Assembly: GCA_937902305.1 (NCBI GenBank)
Contig: CALDHV010000039.1
Span: 1-16,261 of the forward strand
DNA from: an uncultured Clostridia bacterium
GTDB lineage: Bacteria > Bacillota > Clostridia > Oscillospirales > Acutalibacteraceae
Length of the DNA: 16,261 nucleotides
Direction: 5' to 3'
Each line of letters opens with the position of its first letter. Positions within the stretch are counted from its first letter, which is position 1. Under the pieces are notes generated by a model. It saw nothing but the letters and a program-made list of their open reading frames with translations. It was not told the origin of the DNA and searched no databases. The position numbers and the translations under genes were made by a program. Below, piece after piece: positions 13,989 through 16,261 of this stretch.

Positions 13989-15089
13989 GTGCGCACGCTT
14001 TCCCGCCGTAAAATACACGATGCAATGAGTGTGATACTGCTGTTCGTAGTGGCATTTTGCCTGCTGTACCGACCGCAGGCGGCAGCCAACGGCGTACGGC
14101 GAGGGTTGTCCGTCTGCAGCACGGTGCTGATCCCGACGCTGTATCCGTTTATGCTCGTTGCCGGATGGCTGACCGACTCACCGCTGTGCCGTCGCCCGGC
14201 AAAATGGGCGTGTACGCTCACGCGCCGTTTGTTCGGATTGCCGGGCTGTTGCGGCGCGGCGATCCTCATCGGGCTGGTCGGCGGCTATCCGGCGGGCGCG
14301 ATTGCCGCCGGGCGGCTATACCGTCAAGGAATGATCGACGCCGGACAGCGGGAACGTATGAGCCGCTTTTGCGTCAACGCGGGGCCGGGATTTATCATCG
14401 GCACGGTCGGAGCGGGATTACTCGGCAATACGCGAGCAGGAGTGCTGTTGTTTGCGGCACAGGTGACGGCATCCGTACTGCTCGGCGTGCTTTCCGGGCG
14501 CGGCAGACGGGTGCGGGAGGACACCACTCTGCCCGTTTTGTCGCCAAAGCGCTCTTTTGCAGCACTGGTCGGTGACACCTGCCTTGCCCTGCTGACCACC
14601 TGCGGGTGGGTCGTATCGGCGACCGCCGTGCTGTCGGTAGCGGACGCGCTCGGCATTCCCGCACAGATCGCCCGGCTCGGATTGCCGGTCGGCACCGTGC
14701 GCGGTATTCTTGCCGGGCTGACAGAGGTCAGCGGCGGGTGTATGGCGGCGGTCGGCGCAACGGGGCTGACCCCGGTCGCGCTCGGGCTTTGCCTCGGGTG
14801 GGGCGGACTGGCGGTACACGGGCAGGTATTTGCCGCTTTGGGGGAGGATTTTCGCCCCGGCGCGCAGTTTTGGCTATATCGGCTGATACACGGTGTCATC
14901 GGTGCCGGCGTTGCCGCGTTGCTGTTTCGCTTTATCCCGGTCGGCAACGCCACCGCAGTCGCCGCACCTGTGTTTGAGCCGACCGCCGCGACGGCAAACG
15001 CGTCGACGATGCTGTTGGCGACAACTTTTTGCGCGATGCTGTGTTTTTCCGCAAAAAAGACTGGAAAAACCCACAACGATGTGTTATAA
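13989..15089 (+). CDS. ylbJ: Sporulation integral membrane protein YlbJ
   Basis: About 366 residues with many membrane helices. YlbJ is a mother-cell protein of the nucleoside-recognition/Gate superfamily, needed for late sporulation. Family motifs: VLIPTLYPFMLVAGWLT, GLVGGYPAGA (the GGYP-G motif), RFCVNAGPGFIIGTVG, and GLTEVSGGCMA in the second half. The frame is open from GTG 13974, but that codon is only about 1 base from gagagga. GTG 13989 has GAGGGAG (13976-13982) 6 bases upstream and is the better start. The C-terminal ~50 residues are Ala/Thr-rich and variable. TAA at 15087-15089 overlaps a perfect TATAAT for the next gene. Confidence 0.92.
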   Translation: MRTLSRRKIHDAMSVILLFVVAFCLLYRPQAAANGVRRGLSVCSTVLIPTLYPFMLVAGWLTDSPLCRRPAKWACTLTRRLFGLPGCCGAAILIGLVGGYPAGAIAAGRLYRQGMIDAGQRERMSRFCVNAGPGFIIGTVGAGLLGNTRAGVLLFAAQVTASVLLGVLSGRGRRVREDTTLPVLSPKRSFAALVGDTCLALLTTCGWVVSATAVLSVADALGIPAQIARLGLPVGTVRGILAGLTEVSGGCMAAVGATGLTPVALGLCLGWGGLAVHGQVFAALGEDFRPGAQFWLYRLIHGVIGAGVAALLFRFIPVGNATAVAAPVFEPTAATANASTMLLATTFCAMLCFSAKKTGKTHNDVL

Positions 15090-15090
15090 T
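15062..15090 (+). promoter_or_regulatory. Promoter-like sequence for the small cysteine protein gene
   Basis: TGGAAA (15062-15067, 4/6 match to TTGACA), a 17-base spacer, then a perfect TATAAT (15085-15090) that overlaps the ylbJ stop codon. Initiation near 15097 would give a leader of about 32 bases with ggagg before the ATG at 15129. It would let the small gene be expressed in growing cells independently of ylbJ. Confidence 0.5.
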
Positions 15091-15128
15091 GAGAAAAATA
15101 CGGTCGGAAACGGAGGAGCGAGGTCGCT

Positions 15129-15344
15129 ATGCGTCAAAAACTGTACGGTAACAACATCAGCCCGGCGTGCGAATACTGCCTGCACGCCAAACGCTCGGCA
15201 GACGGACGGGTCATGCTGTGCGAGCGCAAGGGGATCGTGCCGCTGTATCACCATTGCCGCCGCTTTCGCTATGACCCGCTTAAGCGCATACCGTATAAGC
15301 AACCGCCGCTCGAAAAGTTTGAGGCGGAGGATTTTAAGCTGTAA
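15129..15344 (+). CDS. Small conserved-type four-cysteine protein (possible zinc ribbon)
   Basis: A basic protein of 71 residues. Cysteines occur as C-x2-C (CEYC, residues 14-17), then LCERKG and HHCRRF, so a C2-C-C arrangement with an adjacent HH could bind zinc. The core pattern ISPACEYCLHAKRS...LCERKG...HHCRRFRYDPLKRIP resembles small uncharacterised proteins I associate with clostridial genomes, but I cannot name a function. The ATG follows ggagg at about 12 bases, a little long. The stop at 15342-15344 is the last feature that clearly belongs to the GC-rich core. It lies 39 bases after ylbJ on the same strand. Confidence 0.7.
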   Translation: MRQKLYGNNISPACEYCLHAKRSADGRVMLCERKGIVPLYHHCRRFRYDPLKRIPYKQPPLEKFEAEDFKL

Positions 15345-15550
15345 TTTTTGAGTTTTTCCGCTTTTTCTATGGCATAATCAGCTATTTCAAAATAAAAATC
15401 AGCTTCGCCGTCATTGCAGATGCAGAAATCCCTGCCTGTTCTCTTTTTCATTTCGCAGGCAAAAATTTCAGCCGCCTTAACCTCCGCTTCGGAGCAGGCA
15501 AAAATTTTATCAGTTTTTCTCCGTTTAAGCTCAATTTTGCAACCACTTTA
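15345..15550 (-). pseudogene. Lys/Glu-rich minus-strand coding fragment, broken at both ends
   Basis: On the minus strand a frame opens after a TAA near 15551 and reads GCKIELKRRK, KIFACSEAEVKAAEIFACEM, then GRDFCICNDGEADFYFEI and ADYAIEKAEKLKN. Its charge balance looks like real protein. The plus-strand reading of the same bases is unnaturally Phe-rich, as expected for an antisense frame. It contains an exact 14-base direct repeat (gcaggcaaaaattt at 15455-15468 and 15494-15507) with a 39-base period, giving KIFAC and EIFAC 13 residues apart. After KLKN it runs into the antisense of the small cysteine gene with no stop, so it seems cut by a join near 15345. No family is recognised. Confidence 0.35.
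15455..15507. repeat. 14-base direct repeat pair, 39-base period
   Basis: The sequence gcaggcaaaaattt occurs at 15455-15468 and again at 15494-15507. The 39-base spacing is a multiple of three, so on the minus strand it gives two IFAC units 13 residues apart. Confidence 0.6.
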
Positions 15551-16261
15551 CGAAGTGATGACGGTGATTTCCTTAGCTTTAAAACACTCAAACAGGATTT
15601 CTCAGCTAAATTGTTTGAAGGTATGAAGAATAATGAGAAAGGACCATACGGTTTAACCTTCAATAAGGAGGATTCGGAACTTACAAACGCACTCGCCACT
15701 GCCAAGTCAGGCATTGAAGAATTTGATAAGGAATTGGCGTTAAAATATGGTGAAGTTAAGCTTGATGATTTGAATGAAGAAAAAAAGGAAATAAAAGATG
15801 AATTTGCAGAAAGTATAAAAGAAATTAAAGAAATATTTAAAGAAATAGAATTGCCAGATATAAGTGTAGATGTATCAAATACTAATAATGTAAATGAAGA
15901 GAATTTGTTAAAAAAAATAATAGATTTTAAAAACGGGATATTGTTAAATTTTGTTTTGGAAGAAACTGCATTATCTAATATCAGTAATATAGAAGAAAGA
16001 TATAATTCATTTAATATATTATCAGAAAATAAATTAATTTCATTAAATAAAATATTACTTGGCGAGTATGAATTGGAAAAATTTAATTATTATAATAAGG
16101 AACTTAGTGACGAATGGACAAAAAGTATGAGTAAATCACTTGAAGTAGAACGGCTAATTAATGGTAAGTTTTCTGATATTGATAATTTAACAGGAACTAT
16201 AAATAAGATTTTACTAATACGAATTGCTATGAATGTATTACATATTTATAAAAGTAGTGAA
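15551..16261 (+). CDS. Unrecognised AT-rich coiled-coil-like protein, partial at both ends
   Basis: A plus-strand frame has no stop from 15338 to the window end at 16261. Convincing coding composition begins near 15550 (RSDDGDFLSFKTLKQDF). An internal ATG at 15623 would give 213 codons to the edge, but its ribosome binding site is poor, so this is probably an internal piece whose 5' end is lost. The part after MKNNEKGPYGLTFNKEDSEL has an acidic and lysine-rich heptad-like stretch (NEEKKEIKDEFAES, IKEIKEIFKEI), an Asn-rich linker, then helical sequence rich in Ile/Leu/Asn/Lys. There is no signal peptide or known motif. Codon use is very AT-rich, unlike the core. A structural or phage/toxin-type protein is possible but unsupported. 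Confidence 0.5.

Noticed and set aside
15455..15507. Short direct repeats as a possible CRISPR remnant
   Set aside because: Only two copies of 14 bases at a codon-multiple spacing; better explained as an in-frame duplication in a coding fragment.
15338..15550. Plus-strand extension of the right-end frame back to 15338
   Set aside because: The translated stretch is very Phe-rich with few acidic residues, as expected for the antisense of the Lys/Glu-rich minus-strand frame; no start codon with a ribosome binding site was found.
1..16261. tRNA, rRNA, riboswitch or defence system
   Set aside because: I looked for tRNA-like cloverleaf ends, conserved riboswitch cores, CRISPR arrays and defence-gene motifs and saw none I could support.

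Overview
The window looks like a stretch of chromosome from a GC-rich, spore-forming member of the Firmicutes. A clostridial, Oscillospiraceae/Ruminococcaceae-like origin is my inference. The basis is the gene set: yqfC, yqfD, phoH, ybeY, era, yqzL, recO and mutS2 in Firmicutes-style order, plus the sporulation or germination genes ylbJ, yqfC, yqfD and a SpoVAF/GerA-type protein. There are no rRNA or tRNA genes, no CRISPR array, no transposase gene and no recognisable defence or biosynthetic system in the core.

Layout. From about 835 to 13891 every gene is on the minus strand, so transcription runs right to left: yqfC-yqfD, then a short AT-rich spacer with a good vegetative-type promoter, then phoH-ybeY-era-yqzL-recO-mutS2-thioesterase. 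A 277-bp inverted-repeat element (MITE-like, 5803-6079) follows directly after the thioesterase stop codon. Beyond it lie a family 4 glycosyltransferase, pgeF (yfiH), a spoVAF-like germination gene, a small membrane-anchored hypothetical and the 5' part of recD2. On the plus strand, ylbJ diverges from yqfC and is followed by a small cysteine-containing conserved hypothetical with its own promoter-like sequence. The core mixes translation and ribosome maturation (era, ybeY), DNA repair (recO, mutS2, recD2), RNA or stress functions (phoH), cell-envelope functions (glycosyltransferase, pgeF) and sporulation. Many neighbours overlap by 4 nt (yqfC/yqfD, ybeY/era, GT4/pgeF), which suggests translational coupling.

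The two ends do not fit the core. On the left, recD2 stops just after its Walker A motif and continues in frame into the C-terminal third of a zinc-type medium-chain dehydrogenase, followed by that gene's terminator. Next come a promoter-like -10, a Shine-Dalgarno sequence and the first ~20 codons of a spoIIGA-like gene. That in turn breaks into very AT-rich DNA that codes in the opposite direction and contains a large imperfect palindrome. On the right, just after the small cysteine protein, a Lys/Glu-rich reading frame appears on the minus strand. It is replaced within about 200 bases by an AT-rich, coiled-coil-like plus-strand frame that runs off the window.

The simplest reading is that both ends are chimeric joins, either assembly or amplification artefacts or recent rearrangements. 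The roughly 850-15344 core is coherent. I did not find a convincing undescribed system. The best leads are the structured MITE-like element, the recD2/dehydrogenase join, and the unrecognised AT-rich reading frame at the right edge.
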